64,000 nt of DNA from Lycorma delicatula. Lineage: Eukaryota > Arthropoda > Insecta > Hemiptera > Fulgoridae. Shown piece by piece: positions 35,657 through 48,743 of the stretch (positions are counted from its first letter, which is position 1; every line of letters begins with the position of its first letter). Position numbers and translations under genes: made by a program. The notes under the pieces are model-generated. The model was not told the origin of the DNA. It was given only the letters and a program-made list of their open reading frames with translations, and did no database searches. Where the stretch lies: positions 114,341,937-114,405,936 of the forward strand of contig NC_134462.1 of NCBI RefSeq assembly GCF_047948215.1, given 5' to 3'.

Positions 35657-38600
35657 AAAGACCCAAGATTTTTTATAAACTAAAATTTAACCTGTTATTC
35701 TCTAAAAAAAATTATGACTTATTAAAATAACTTAAAATTATTGCATTCTAACAATTATTCAGAAGACCAGAGTAGTTCATGAGTATCTATATATTTTAAT
35801 GTACTATTAAGAAATAAATAATAGACAACTATAAATATCAATTTAAATGTCAAACATATTGATACTCAGCGAACGGATAAATTAAAGGTCAACAATACAT
35901 ATTTTTAATTAACATTTACTTATTAACAGAACCGCAGTATATATATCTTTCTCTTGATACGATCAATGAAGAAAAAAATAGTATTAATAATTTATAGGTT
36001 ACGCTAATTCTAAATATTAACCAGTCGACTACATAGGTCATTGTCATTCATATTAAAGTTATAAAATTTTAATTAAATAACTGGCTGATCGTTTTTGATC
36101 CACTCAAATCCTTTAAACTCATACATAACACTAAGTATGTATCGTAACTACAGTATGAGATGAATTTAATTTTGCAAACCTAGGAATTTCACTTTAGCTC
36201 TTTCACGAGATGTCAAGAACGTTGTCTTAAACTAACTCGGTTACCTGTTTCAAAGTTTGTTAGAACAGTGCGATAATGCGAGTCTTCAACAACAGTAACA
36301 GTCAATGGGTTAAACTAAAGCTACTTGTCTCAAGTTAAACACGAGGCAAGCTTAAACAAGCGTTAAACTATGTAAGAGTTATTGATAGCTTTGTGAATTA
36401 CGCTACTCTAACCCATCAAACAATGTTATGTTAAAATACTTCTTTTACTTTACCGGTTAAGTAAATATTGTTTAGGAAACATTTCTGAGTTATTAGTTCT
36501 GTGATATATTTATAAACAGAACACATGAAACATTTACACATAAAATACTCCCCATTATCCGTAGTAATTAGAATTTTTTTTTGTTATTGTTATTAAAAAA
36601 TAACAGTTTATTCATTAATGATTCTGATTTTCCAATAACTAGTTATTAAAACTTATATTCATATTTCACTTAAAAAATGTAGTAAATTAGGCTATAAATT
36701 GAAAAATAAAATATTATTTTAATCTAATTTCTATCAGGATAGGTTTTTATAGGCCTTAAATTATTATGAAAATTCAAATTTGTAAACTTATCGTTATTAT
36801 GTCGTGCGAACTCTCAACTCTTCAACTTGAAAATTATATTATATATCCCTTTTGTTTGCCGATATTTTATAAGGACGTGTTAAGTTTAAGTTTTTAAGGA
36901 AGGACCAAAACGGGGTAATTTTAAAAATGTAAAATGTAAATTGTTAAATGTAAATTTTAAAATTTATTTTAAAATCATATTTCCGGATCCAAATGATCGA
37001 CATGTTTCTGTACTGAAAGACTTATAGACAGAAATATCTCCTGAAATCAACTAGATGCTTTAAAAGCAAAATCTTAAAGAGATTCCTATTTCCTTAACAC
37101 GAATCCATTGAGTATCTAAAAATGCTACAGAAAATACCGGAGTGGAAGGTTAAACGAGAAAGTAGGTTGTAGAATATTGATAAAATGATGACCTATTTTC
37201 AGAATGATCGCAAAGCAAGACAATTAACTCCACCTCAAGGAAGATCTCAGGGGGTCTTCCAAGTGGTGTCGATCCATTCCGTCTACAATACTTCGGGAAA
37301 TTAGGGTAACTTTATCCAGGAGGGAGCATCACATTACTCATCAACAACTTTGAGTAGACCAGCAGAAATAAATATTGCAACAAATCGTATTTCCTCCAGT
37401 CAGTAAAGAGTCACCTGAGGAAAGACAAGCCATTTATAACTCAAAAGTAAAGACACTACCAAAGATGACAGCTCTAATCCGAGCTGCCACCAACTCCCCT
37501 AACGTATATAATCTTTTGGTCATAATGGTAACCGCCTTTCTTTTTGGAAATATTCTTTTACTGCATCGTAACATATTAAAAAATTCTTTGGTATGCTAGG
37601 CAAAATATTTAATTATAAAGGAGGAGTTTACATTAAACAATCATCGAGAAATATAGATATTCAGTTTTGTTTTAATTTTTTTGAAAATTGGATATTTTTG
37701 TTGACGATTTTATCAGATATATTCCTGTTTGTCCTGCCTTATTGGAATGAACTTCAGATATGTTTATCTAGTTAAGGTTCGAAAGGTTCATCTATAACAT
37801 AGCGGTTTCTTTAATAAAAACTTATGCTAATGAAAGAATTGTGTGATACGTGGAGGTATGTAAGTGAATTACAGTAGGGTTCCACTCCAGTGGAAGGTAA
37901 ATAAGTGGTGTGCAGTAAATCTTTAATTAGAACTGTAAAATAAAAAAAAAATAATAATAGAAACTCAAGGAAAACAGATTGGATATAAATTTTATTATCT
38001 GAAAGTATAAATTACACATTTTAGATATCAGTAGTGCAAATACGTACAAGTATCTATCTGTGATACCGTCAGATACCTTTATGATGTTATAATCACGGGA
38101 GTTCCAAGATGTCTTGGAAGAAAATGCAAGATGACGAATGCTACTTCAATATTTATAATAAAAAATTTCGTTCCTAGGATTTCATGTTATTTAATATAAG
38201 TGGTGAATAAAACTATTCTTTTTTTTAATATAAAACAATCATAAGAAAAAATAGGAAAATTCAAAACAGAAGGGGCTGAAATATAATGAAAGGAAAAAAA
38301 TTCATTATTATTTATAATTCAGTAAAATATTTGTAATTTACTCAGAAGAACTTTAAATACTATTTAATCAGTTTCATAATAAACTTAATAAGTTTAATTA
38401 AAAAACAAATAATAATTATTTTAAAATGTTTACAAAACAACAAGAAATGGTTAGTCATTTTAATTGTTATTATATTTTTGCTATCTCATCTTGCATTTCT
38501 TTCCAATTTAAAAAAAAAAAAAAACAAACAAAACAAACAGTAGACTGAAGTGCCTGACCACCCACTGGAAGTATTTAATGACACCGACTCACTGCACCCT

Positions 38601-39120
38601 GAATTAGTTAACAAAAAAGTTGAAACTTGATTACAAACAAGTTTACTTGTTCTTTTGTATAAACAGGTCTGAATGTCACCCTAATTAGGACCATATGTAG
38701 CCACTAACTTTCATTTTTTACCATTTTTCATTAACAAGAGCCAATTTTTCTTTGAATAAGTAGAAAAAAATATTAAGTCAACACATACATTTTTTAATTA
38801 TTTTTTCTAATTGTTATCACAGAAAAAAAGAAGAAATTGTACGGTTCTTTAATAAAGTATAACATCACTAAAATGTGTTCTGACTAAAAAACTGTCGCTC
38901 TGCTAAAGTCTTGATTTAAATTAGTTCACATCACAATGTAAAAGATCGAAAATATAAAACAAGTAGAATAAATTGATCAAGGATCTCGATTAAGAATCCT
39001 TTTAATTAATTATTTATTCCTCACTGGTTAGTATTAGGATTAAAACTTTTACTTACGATGATTGTAATTAAACAAGACGAGTTTTTTTATAATTCCTTTT
39101 TTTTCTTTGTTATAAAAGAG
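35657..39120. other. AT-rich anonymous DNA
   Basis: No convincing gene in about 3.5 kb. A segment at about 37130-37600 has an open frame (37375-37599) but no motif that I can assign; it might be an eroded element. The interval 36100-36420 is less AT-rich but has no long frame. Confidence 0.45.
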
Positions 39121-39245
39121 TGGGCATCAACAGCTATGGCCATTCGCCAGGTGGAAATTGATAGCGTATGAAAAGATGCCATTATCGGGATCTCTGCACG
39201 AAAAGCCGAGACGCTACCTACTCAGCTACGGATAACCACTCAACC
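39120..39245 (-). repeat. Possible tRNA-like SINE head
   Basis: The minus strand reads TAGCTGAGTAGGTAGCGTCT, a good A-box (TAGCTGAGTAGG). About 30 bases later comes 'gcagagatcccg', a weak B-box. It looks like a decayed tRNA-derived repeat rather than a tRNA gene, since no cloverleaf stems could be drawn. Confidence 0.35.
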
Positions 39246-39611
39246 ATTCTAAACTGAAAAAAACCACGGATTATTTTAAATAGTTTAGTAAAAATGAATG
39301 TAGGTGCTAAATATTTCGGCCAAATATTAAATCCCAAACAATAAACATATTTTTAAAATTAGTTATTAGATCAACAGATAAAACAAAAATGTAAAATTTA
39401 GAAGATACGTGGCCGGTAATATCCAAGATTCTTTTAAGGAATAAAGTTTAAGAATCTATCTTCAATTATCGAGTATTTATTTTGATTTAATAGAAAGCAG
39501 TAAATATATATAAGATAAAATACATGTTTCATCCAGTATTTGGAACTAAATATCATTGCTTGAAGATAAAAGCCTTATAGATTACGGAGTTAAATTTTCA
39601 TAAGATTCTGG

Positions 39612-39738
39612 AATATGTAAAACAAATTGTTAGGGATGTAGGATGTAGAAGGTATACTGAAATGAAACAACTAGCACTAGATAGGGAATCTTGGAGAGCT
39701 GCATCAAACCAGTCAAATGACTGAAGACAAAAAAAAAA
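39612..39738 (+). mobile_element. 5'-truncated LINE insertion with target-site duplication
   Basis: About 127 bases flanked by a 10-bp direct repeat, AAGATTCTGG (39602-39611 and 39739-39748). It encodes the last residues of a LINE polyprotein (YVKQIVRDVGC...EMKQLALDRESW...NQSND, then TGA) followed at once by AAGACA and poly(A). The same 3' end occurs at 52.86-52.99 kb. This is a textbook target-primed insertion, and the exact duplication implies recent origin. Confidence 0.9.
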
Positions 39739-40204
39739 AAGATTCTGGCAGTTAGGAAATAAATTGCAGACAGTGAAGACGATATTCCGTCAAATAGATT
39801 CTTTAGATTTTTTTTTTTTTTTGATACAATTAAATATCTAAAATCTGTTACTTCGGAACAATGAATAGATAATTATGTTGAATATAATTGACGTGAAGGA
39901 GAGAAGCTCAACAGCAATTAACTCCTGCATATCGCCATATTGAGATTCGAACCTAAAACCTCCCGTTAGAAATCAGTAGAATTAATATTATTTATATTTA
40001 TGTCTATGTATATTTGAAATATATTCTAAGATCATTACAGCTAGAGTGGTGATGTTTATTGAGATTCGATTGTTGGAGGAGAGAAGGAGAAGATCTTCTA
40101 AGGACAACGATTTTGGTAATCTACAAATAACTGAGAAAAGACGGGAATTTAAATTATAAACCCACATCGCTTTTGTTCCACTTGAAAAAAAGACTTACCT
40201 AAAG

Positions 40205-41110
40205 ACTTACCTATCAATTTGATTAAGGCTATTAAGAGCTTGTTTATATTATGGAACAGCTATAAGGATGATCAAAGGAACCAAATTTTAAACATCAATT
40301 TAGGTGTACACCAAAAATGTATTTTATTGCCCATACTATGTAATCTTAATTTATGTCATATAATTTTTATATGAAAAAGACAAACGCCAATTGGTGTGAC
40401 ATTAGTTAATACTTTTCTGAATCATTTATTATTTGCTGATGATATGGTTATTCTTCCTGAAAAAGTAGACGAGTTACAAATGAGGTTTAGGTTTAGTAAG
40501 ACCGCTCTGGATTTTAAGTGCAAAATCTCTACCCGCAGAACGAAAATAATCGATGGAATTCAAGTGAAAATAAATAGGAGTAAGATAATATTAAATGACG
40601 TAATCCATGAACAAGTTCGAACCTTTACTTACTTGGGCTATTATCTAACTTTCTATCAAGACGGTGGTAGAGATAACAAGTTGAATAAATTTCGAGCAAT
40701 GTGTGGAGATATTCAGAAGAATCGCAGAAATAAGGTCGGCATCGAAAGCCAGTTAAAAGTTTATAAAATAATGGCAGTGCCAACTTTACTTTATGTAAGT
40801 GAACCTGGGTGATGAAATTTGAAGATTACAGTAGGATCCAAGGAGCACAAATGGGTCTATTGAGAGGATTGCAGGGAGTCGTACGGATAGAATAAAAAAA
40901 TAAAGTTCTTCGGGCTGATTTGAATATTTTTTCCGTTAATGAAAGGATTAATTTATATTGGAGTAAATGGACAGAGTACTTGAATCATGTGGGAAAAGAT
41001 GGAATCCCGAAACGAACTCTAGTTTATCCTCCTTATGGAAGCTGAGATAGAGGCAGACCGAGGAGAAATGGAGTCGGAACAGCTCAATGACCTAATCCGT
41101 GTAGGAAATG
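40205..41110 (+). mobile_element. Non-LTR retrotransposon reverse-transcriptase fragment
   Basis: Plus-strand LINE RT, C-terminal half. LGVHQKCILLPILCN (fingers/palm region, about 40297-40341) is followed by a stop. The open frame 40396-40812 then holds LLFADDMVIL, where FADD (40432-40443) carries the two polymerase-site aspartates, then FTYLGYYL and KVYKIMAVPTLLYVSE. Beyond it, interrupted frames continue: GAQMGLLRGLQGVVR, LNIFSVNERINLYWSKWTEY, RTLVYPPYG and RGRPRRN. This is the common arthropod 'endonuclease-reverse transcriptase' type. Endonuclease and 5' end are absent. The copy is dead because of stops near 40372 and after 40812. Confidence 0.85.
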
Positions 41111-41689
41111 ATGATCTATGTCTGTAACGTATGTACATACGAATTAGGAGGGTTGGCACCTTTCCCGATTAACATTTTAATTCAAGAACTGAGTTTTTTC
41201 TTCAGCCAACAACCAATAAAAAATCCAAATCTCCTGTTTGAACAGTTCAGTGTATAAAATAACCTGTGAGTTTTCTGTCCACGTAAGGATAGTGTCATTA
41301 ATAAACCTCACAGATCCGAAGTAGTATTTCTGAAAGTTCCCAGTACACTAAAAGTGCTTCCTACAAATACAAAAAGGGCATCTCATCCTAAATTCCCCTT
41401 GAGGGTGGGGTAACTAAAGTTAAGATCGGTACAGTACATTATTTTGAACGAAATAGGCTATTATGTGAAATAAACTTGTAGTTATATTTGAATTTGATTT
41501 TTTCCAAAGTTAAGCCGTTTTTCTTCAATATTTTTTCAGAAGTGAATATAAATTTTACTCCAAAATTTTTTCTTACAACTTCAATCTTTCTAGTGGAATA
41601 AACGTTGAAATTTCTAGTAGGATAAACGTTGAAACCAATAAAATTGTCTCAATATATTATGATTTTTATGCAAAATATATATTCTACAG

Positions 41690-42115
41690 AAGACATTGTA
41701 CAACCCTACTAAGACCAGTAATCTTAAATGGCACTGATATATATTAAATGTAAATCAAGAAGACCTAGATATACCGATAAGGAAAAGAAAGTTAAATAAT
41801 TTCTTGGGGCATATGATCAGGATGAATCCAAAGAAATGAAATAAACAAATTTTTGACCGGCTGAGGAATATGAAAAACAAATCAAAATATCTGAAACAGA
41901 TGGAAGAAGACCTCCAAAGGATAAGCTTGAAAGAGCAGGATTTTTGTGATAGATATAACTTCCAAAGAGCAATTTATAAGGTAAAAGTTCTTGGGACAGA
42001 AATAAGAAACAAAGAAAATTGATATGAACAAAACTTAGCCAAGCTGAGAAAATACAGAAGAGAAAAGATGTGGAACAAGAGAATAGAAGCCAAAAGAGGA
42101 AGTGATATTTGCGTG
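41690..42115 (+). mobile_element. LINE 3' tail (second fragment)
   Basis: Plus-strand broken frames. FLGHMIRMNPKK, then IFDRLRNMKNKSKYLKQMEE, DLQRISLKEQDFCDRYNFQR AIYKV, and KMWNKRIEAKR. The EEDL-x-x-x..KEQD..DR..F pattern is the C-terminal tail of an arthropod LINE family, probably the one at 20.5 kb. Stops occur after NPKK and after NKEN. It is separated from the RT fragment by about 580 bases of unrelated sequence, so common origin is not certain. Confidence 0.65.
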
Positions 42116-43764
42116 GTCCTAATTTGGCTTCTTCCCGTACAATATCTATAAATAGAAAATAGTATTATTAAAATCTTACTAGAAGATATTTTAAAAGAAA
42201 AAAAAATTATTGGTAAATTAAAAAAAAATACCTGTCTGAAATTCAATGTTACGAAGTCAATTTTATAATGATACTCAACTGAATGCGCATCTCAAGATTA
42301 TTTCTTTAATAATTATTAGTTATTATAAAATACAGAATAAAAAAAATACATATATAATGAAGATAATAACAAAAAATAAGGAGAACTCATCGTAATTACT
42401 TGAAGTTTAATATCTTTATTACTTATAAAGAAAATTACTAGCGTAAAGATGAAATAATCAGTGCAATTTCATCTTTACAGCCTACAAAGTTACAGTGTAA
42501 TAACTGTAATATAACAACTATGTAGGAAGCACACAGGTATTTTTCGTAACCATAGCAACAGGATCGACAGACTACCAATTTATGATATTATAACGGCAAC
42601 ATTCAACCGTCAACGAACGGAACGATTGCTTTGTTAGATCGGTTGGTAATTATCACAGAATATAATTTAATGTAGTAGTAGCATTCAAAGTCGTTCCTAT
42701 TTTAGAACTTTTCACAAATAATCGTACCTTGATGAATATTCGTATGATGTAACAGAAAGCAAATTAGTTAAGAACTAAACAATTTTGACTGATATAATAA
42801 TTTTAACAAAGCTTCTCTTTTTTGATATAGATATAAATTATTCCGCTATGATTTTGACTAAAATATTTAGTTTCCAACGGGACCTTGTTTCAAAATTATC
42901 TAAAATAAACTTTTGATGCTCCTCCGAACGTCAGCTTTATCGATTATTCCGTACAAAATTTTTCATCTCTTTGTATGACTAAACCCTAAAATACTATATG
43001 TTTCCTTCCACTCCAGCTGTTCACTTTCAAGTACCATTAAAACTTTATAATTATTATTTTTTTACTTCGCGATTACAAGTCACTCGCATTTTAAAAACTT
43101 TTTTCTCTCTGACAGTGGTTATAGATAGAATAAGGGGAAAACTTTTCTTTTTAATATGCAAACAAACTGTTGTTGTTTACTGATGCTAAGTCGGGTGGGT
43201 TGCTGTTTTACTCATTTTAATATTATAATACATTCATAATAAAATTTTTAACTAGAATAGAATAATTAATGTCGCTAATTAAAAATTTAATTTTTAAAAT
43301 TAATTTCTGCATCAGCAGAAATTATTTTAATTTTATCACATCAAACAAGCACCTGAATCTTAACCGTTAGTTGCTATTTATTTTTTTTGACTGCTTTCCA
43401 AATTTAGCATTCATAAAACGTAAAGAAACATACCGAATATTAAAAAAAAATAATGATACTTTAGATTTTTTCGTTAAACTTTTAGATGTAATATCTACAA
43501 ATAAGATATTTACTGAATGAAATTGGATGATTTTTTTTTTGCAAAGTAATCCCGTGACTTTCTCACATTTATGAATCAAAATATGTTTTGAATCTTTTTT
43601 TTCGAATAAGAGGCCACATTAATCAATATAATATAGTCATTTCTTCAGTTTTTTTTGTTTTTAGAAGTTTCAATTTTAAGTTGTTCCAATAATCTTTCAT
43701 TTACGCAAATCATTTTTTATTTTTATTTTTTAAAAATAATCTTTATAAAATCACATTACCTATT
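42116..43764. other. AT-rich anonymous DNA
   Basis: No gene recognised. Open frames at 41974-42246, 42998-43183 and 43367-43579 are low-complexity or cross the LINE tail in reverse. Confidence 0.5.
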
Positions 43765-43925
43765 AACCCATTCGTTCTCAAAGTGGACAATAACGCCCAG
43801 TTAACAGCCCCTTGTTAGCGCTGGAGGCTTTTAGAGGGGGGGGGGCGGTAGAAGACCCACAGAAAATTGGAGGCGTTCAAGCGGTCTAGGAAGGCGATGG
43901 CTGATTAAAAAAAGAAGGAAAAAAA
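43765..43925 (+). mobile_element. hAT-like transposon terminus
   Basis: 'cgttctcaaagtgg' then an alternating block of 'aacgccc', 'gccccttg', 'gaggcttttagagggggggg' and 'ggaggcgttcaagcggtc'. This resembles the subterminal ends of hAT elements that begin CAGNGGTTCTCAAAGTGG and carry GGGGGCG motifs. Only one end is visible; there is no transposase. It abuts the SINE fragment at 43935. Confidence 0.5.
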
Positions 43926-43932
43926 ATGTTTT

Positions 43933-44080
43933 CTTCTCCTGAGATGTGTGGTTAATTGAAACCCAACACCAAAGAATACCGGTACCCACGATCTAGTATT
44001 CAAATCCGTATAAAAGTAAATGACTTTACTAGGATTTGATTAACCTTAGAACTCTCGTCTTCAAACATTCTGGAGCATAT
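43933..44080 (-). repeat. tRNA-derived SINE, copy 4 (tRNA head truncated)
   Basis: The body matches the family (complement of 'tgtggttaattgaaaccca', 'accggtacccacgatctagt', 'atccgtataaaagtaa'). The decayed B-box region lies near 44030-44052 and the copy stops before the A-box half. Confidence 0.75.
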
Positions 44081-44179
44081 ATCGCTTCTGAGAGAATAAT
44101 CGTATTCAAAAACCCTAATTTTTGCATAAATTGTGTTTGTTTTGTCATCATTATCTGATTTTCTGATCTCAAGCCTTCT

Positions 44180-44405
44180 TCTTCATAATTTTTCTAATCT
44201 TCACTTCATTTAGTAACACTTCATCCTTCTACTTCTTCGTTTTCTTTCATCCTTATACTGGCAGTTGTCAGGATTCCCACTTCTTCTTACCATTTGTCCT
44301 AACCAGTTCCCTTTCCTTTTGTATACTTCCCGCATAAATGCTCCTTTTTCTTTAATCCTGTTCATTACCTCCTCATTCCTTACTTTATCCCTCCACCTTA
44401 GTTTC
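44180..44405 (-). mobile_element. LINE fragment (post-RT region)
   Basis: The minus strand encodes WRDKVRNEEVMNRIKEKGAF, then KRKGNWLGQMVRR and KDERKRRSRRMKCY before a stop. This matches the W-x-D-K-V-x-N-E-E-V-x-x-x-I...G-H-x-x-R segment seen in the 52.3 kb LINE, but with different residues. Confidence 0.65.
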
Positions 44406-45985
44406 TTCTTTCTTCTCCATTTATTTATGTAATTATCTTTTATTTTCGTATTTTCCTTCCCACTTGGTCCAGATAAAAGAGGTCTGATTTTAAGTCAATC
44501 GAAGTAGCCTTAATAAAAAAGTAAAACACTCGTATTATCTATATAAATTTCATCTTTACTTCTAGTACGATTATCATCTTATTTAAATTACTCATTTTAA
44601 ATTATAAATTCTTCGAATAAATATACGAAACCTTTATACTTAATTTAAGAACAAAACAACGAGCAAACAAAAATACTGCAAAGAATTTTTTTTAATTTGT
44701 AGTCGGTATATCAAAATTGATAAAAACAATAAACCATGTTTTAATGTATAGAAACGCGTTTAATATAAATGTTTATTTTAAAAGGTTATGAGATATTTAA
44801 TTTATATAAGTAATCTACAAGATAGGAGGGTTTTTTAAAAGGGTGAATTTAAAAATTGAACCAAAGTAGAATATCGATAAAACAGCTAACGGTAAACAGC
44901 TAACGTTCAAAAGGTATTATTTTTATAAATAAAACATTTACGATTAGTTGAAGAGACGATAACCCTATCCAAATAATTCGCCGCTTATAGTATACATATT
45001 ATTACGGATACATTCTTCATATACAACAAGAATTCATTCTTAACATATATAAACGTGAAATATTATGACGCACCAATTTTGGAAAACGAAATGAATCGAC
45101 CGTTAATGATGAATATAGATGTACGTACGAGCGAGTATTTTACTCTTTGCAATGTCATCGACGAGACAAGATGATGGCATGCAACTAGTATGGCTTTGAA
45201 GACATTTGTAACTGACGGTTAGCATTAAGAAGAAAAGGTAAAAACTAATGTTAACAATGATACGGATGATAATAACAAGGGAAGACGGATACAAAGATTT
45301 AAATTGTCGCGTTGTCAACACCAAATAAGGTTTTGAATGATAACAATATGAGAGTTGTACATTTAAATCGTATATGGAGGCGCCTTATTCCCATAACAAA
45401 AGATATATATGTTATTTCATGTGGTTAAACCTAATTAATTCATTTAATTGCTACACCGTCTATTCTAATTTTATATATGTATCTTAATCGTATAGAAACG
45501 AGTTAATATATCAAGTTTATTTCGGTATCACGATTTCTCTATTATCACGTATAAAAACTATTATTATTATTATAATAATCATTATTATAAAATTAGAGGC
45601 GACAATTCTGTTTGTATCAGCTCTCAACTAAAAACACTCCAGTTATAACCAATCCACTTGAACCAAATTAACCATATGGTACACTTTTAAATGGTAAAAA
45701 AAAATTCACGAATAAATGTGTGTGTGTGTGTTTGTGTGTGTGTGCGCGCGCGCGCAGAACACACACAAAACAGTTCTTCTACTAGTTAGATGGACGTATA
45801 ATATAATTCTTTGCTTTTCGGTATATGATGTAATATTTGTAAAGCACCTAAATTGTAGGAAATTAAGTTAGAATTACTTGTTTTCTCTGAGAGTAATTAA
45901 AATTACACATCCATTCCTTAAGGACATTAGAATGAAGAAGGTTACTTGTAGACCCTGAAATGTACTATATTTCAGTAAGCAATGT
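44406..45985. other. AT-rich anonymous DNA with (TG)n(CG)n tract
   Basis: No gene recognised. At 45717-45769 there is (TG)n, then GCGCGCGCGCGC, then ACACACAC, a potential Z-DNA or hairpin tract. Confidence 0.5.
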
Positions 45986-46790
45986 GCAAAAGTATGTTTG
46001 ACTCACCCTGATCCCCATAAGGGAAGACACACTTCATGTAACGGTTTCGATTGTCAAGCCACCCCCTCCGTACCTAAATGATGTGCTTTACCGGAGGTCA
46101 TCTTCTCGGCAAAAGGCATCTCTCAGCCTTGTTCTTGCCTCAGTCAGAATGCCACATATGACATTCCCATTGGTCTACTACAACTTATTAGATAACTGTT
46201 TAAAAACAAACACAAGTCCAAGTCTTTAACAAGACTGATTATACAACTAGAAGGTATTGAAATCACAACTGCCTACCCGAAATAGGAAGTAGGAAATAAA
46301 CTCAAAATAGGATTGCTTGTTGAGTTCAACACGCAATGTTAGTGCAAAACATAACACGAAAAAAAGAAACAATAATAAAACATAAAATCAAAACCAACAA
46401 CAAAAACATGTAGGATAAGGCAAATTCAAGCGGAATTCTAAACTCCTTCGGCAATCCTTTCCCTTGCCAAGTAAATGAGAAATTTTCAATGCTTGACCAC
46501 TCAACCTTGTCCCTCCAATTTCCACGAAGATCTAACGCCGACCCGATAATATCGATCCAGCAAATAGTTTCCGTGGCCATTAGCTCGTACTTAGGACATA
46601 CGTGAAATACATGGTAGGCATCGTCCAACTGTCCACATTTTGGACACATACCACAGTTCACCAGACCAAGTATCTGCAATCCGTCTCTAAAAGCTCCATG
46701 CCCAGAAGGAAATTGCATCACGTACTTGTTAGGGTATACCTAAGAGGCGCCCCCCAAACCAACAACATCTGTAAAGAGGGGAAGAAGGGA
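45986..46790 (-). mobile_element. R1/Jockey-type LINE C-terminus and probable 3' UTR
   Basis: Minus-strand frame 46721-46326 begins FPSGHGAFRDGLQILGLVN and holds an intact C-X2-C-X7-H-X4-C finger (CPKCGQLDDAYHVFHVCPKY), then a tail to FRIPLEFALSYMF. The finger follows the RT/thumb in R1-type LINEs and is thought to bind RNA or target DNA. The GHGAFRD motif links it with 2.2-3.8 kb. Sequence below about 46400 is probably 3' UTR, with no clear poly(A). The RT is absent. Confidence 0.75.
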
Positions 46791-48740
46791 ACGGGAAACC
46801 ACTTCAATTTTCATACTAAATCAGATACGGTATTCTGTACTTGTTATTTTTTTAAATATCTAAGCCAATTTCATATCTTATGTCATATTACTTCGGTTTC
46901 TAGAATTAGCATACAGAGTTTAAATTCATTACTATAAAAAAACGCAAAAATAATGTTGAGTCTATAACTAAACAATATTTCTGCGTTTTTTATATTATGT
47001 ATATTCGTAAAAAATAACAGCGTTATATTAATACTTATCAAGGTCAATCCTGGTGAATATATTTTAAATCATATCGGTAGACAAAAGAAAACGTGTGAAT
47101 ATTTATCGGTGAAAATTCAAACAATGCGTTTACAAGAGCAATTTAAAAGCATCTAAAGTTTCCATTAAATGGCAAGTTGGTCGGTGGGGAAAGAGAGATT
47201 TAGACAACTACACTATACTACACTACTTAACGGATAAGAAACCATAAAGAAGACTTCCATTCAACCTTCCCCCCCTTTACTGTGGGATAAAGAAGAAAAA
47301 TCCCCCTTTTCCCGGCTACAAAGAGTGCACAAAGCACTTAAATGGGGCCAAAAGCCTCTTATGCACAGCACAAGACTAAACCGAATAAGTCTTTGGTTTA
47401 AAATGCATTTCTTTGTATCTGACTATCCACACGTTTTTAAGTTGGTACTGGTACTTGGAAGAGATTTTAAGTACTACTATTATTATTATTACGAGAAAAT
47501 AGATTAAAGCATTATTCTTCACAACCGTACAAAGAAGTAAACTGTTGATCGGTTACATCTTAACAGTATTAAGGCAGTAATTAGTTAACTAAATTTATAT
47601 TTAAATCACATGCACTATATTAGTTTATTTTTGTTTTAAGTAAAAAAGCTTTTAACTTATAGTAAAACCTTACTTAAGGTTTTTTATTGTGAAACCTTTC
47701 TATTTAGATTACATCTGTTTCACTATTTAAATAGTATTGATATAGAAACTAATGTGTTTCTTTGGTTGAAGTAAAGAAACATTATTTCTAGTAAAGAACA
47801 ATTTATAATTTAAAAAAAATGTAAAATAACATGCAATCTTGCAATTTTTACATGTTTATTACCTTGAACTTTCAGAAAAGATGTTATCAATACAATATAT
47901 TTGACGTGATAATATGTTACTTAAAAAGTATTTAAATTTGTATAAAAATTTACTTTATTTCGTAATTTTCTTAGCATTGATACAAAGGAGAGATGAACTT
48001 AACAAAATTGAAGATGATAACTGAAGATTCGAAGGTGATTTTTTTCATAATAATTAAGTATTAGAATCGAATTAAAAACTCTGTGTACTTCCTTGTTTTT
48101 TTAAAATATAATTAACGAAATATTTAAAGAAAATCCATAATCTTAAAAATTCTAAATTTTAGTATTTGTAAAAAAGTAATAAAATACCACATATATTTTA
48201 AAGAAAATACAATTGCCTTTAAATAAAATCCGGGTAAGGAAAAAGGCTTAATTTTTTTGGCTTCGACATTAATAGATCTTTACTTCAAATTCGTCATAGC
48301 GTTTTTAAAAAATAATGCCTGTTACTATTGTTACTTAAAATGTATCAAATACTATCCTAGGACCATTCTGAGTTATCTCCGTCCAACATAAAGATGGCAC
48401 GAGTATGAGTATATGACAAAAATTACACAAAAATGACTATGATATTTATCAAGTATGATCCTTTATATCTTGCTGCGAACTTTCACACGCGTACGTTTAG
48501 TTGCATGTTTGTGGCGATCGAATAAAACAAACACTTTTTGAAATTTTCTAAAAAATTGATGGAATTACTTTATTTTAACCCGACGAACATACAAAAAACC
48601 AGTTAGATTCCACTTCCCGAAGGATTGTTCTCCTTCGTTTTCGATGGTTGTTCAAACGCAGGGTTATTTAAATGAAGGTTCCCTGCTAAATTCTCACATT
48701 TTTGTTACTCGTTGGCTCAGGTTGGCATCCCTGCTAAATT
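46791..48740. other. AT-rich anonymous DNA
   Basis: No gene recognised. The frame 47325-47507 has no motif. A short pyrimidine-rich patch lies at about 47255-47315. Confidence 0.5.
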
Positions 48741-48743
48741 TTC

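Noticed and set aside
35422..35730. 102-codon open frame
   Set aside because: Lies inside an ACT repeat; related copies do not keep the frame.
37375..37775. Possible gene or transposase remnant
   Set aside because: Two short frames without recognisable motif, catalytic residues or splice signals; not enough evidence to name it.
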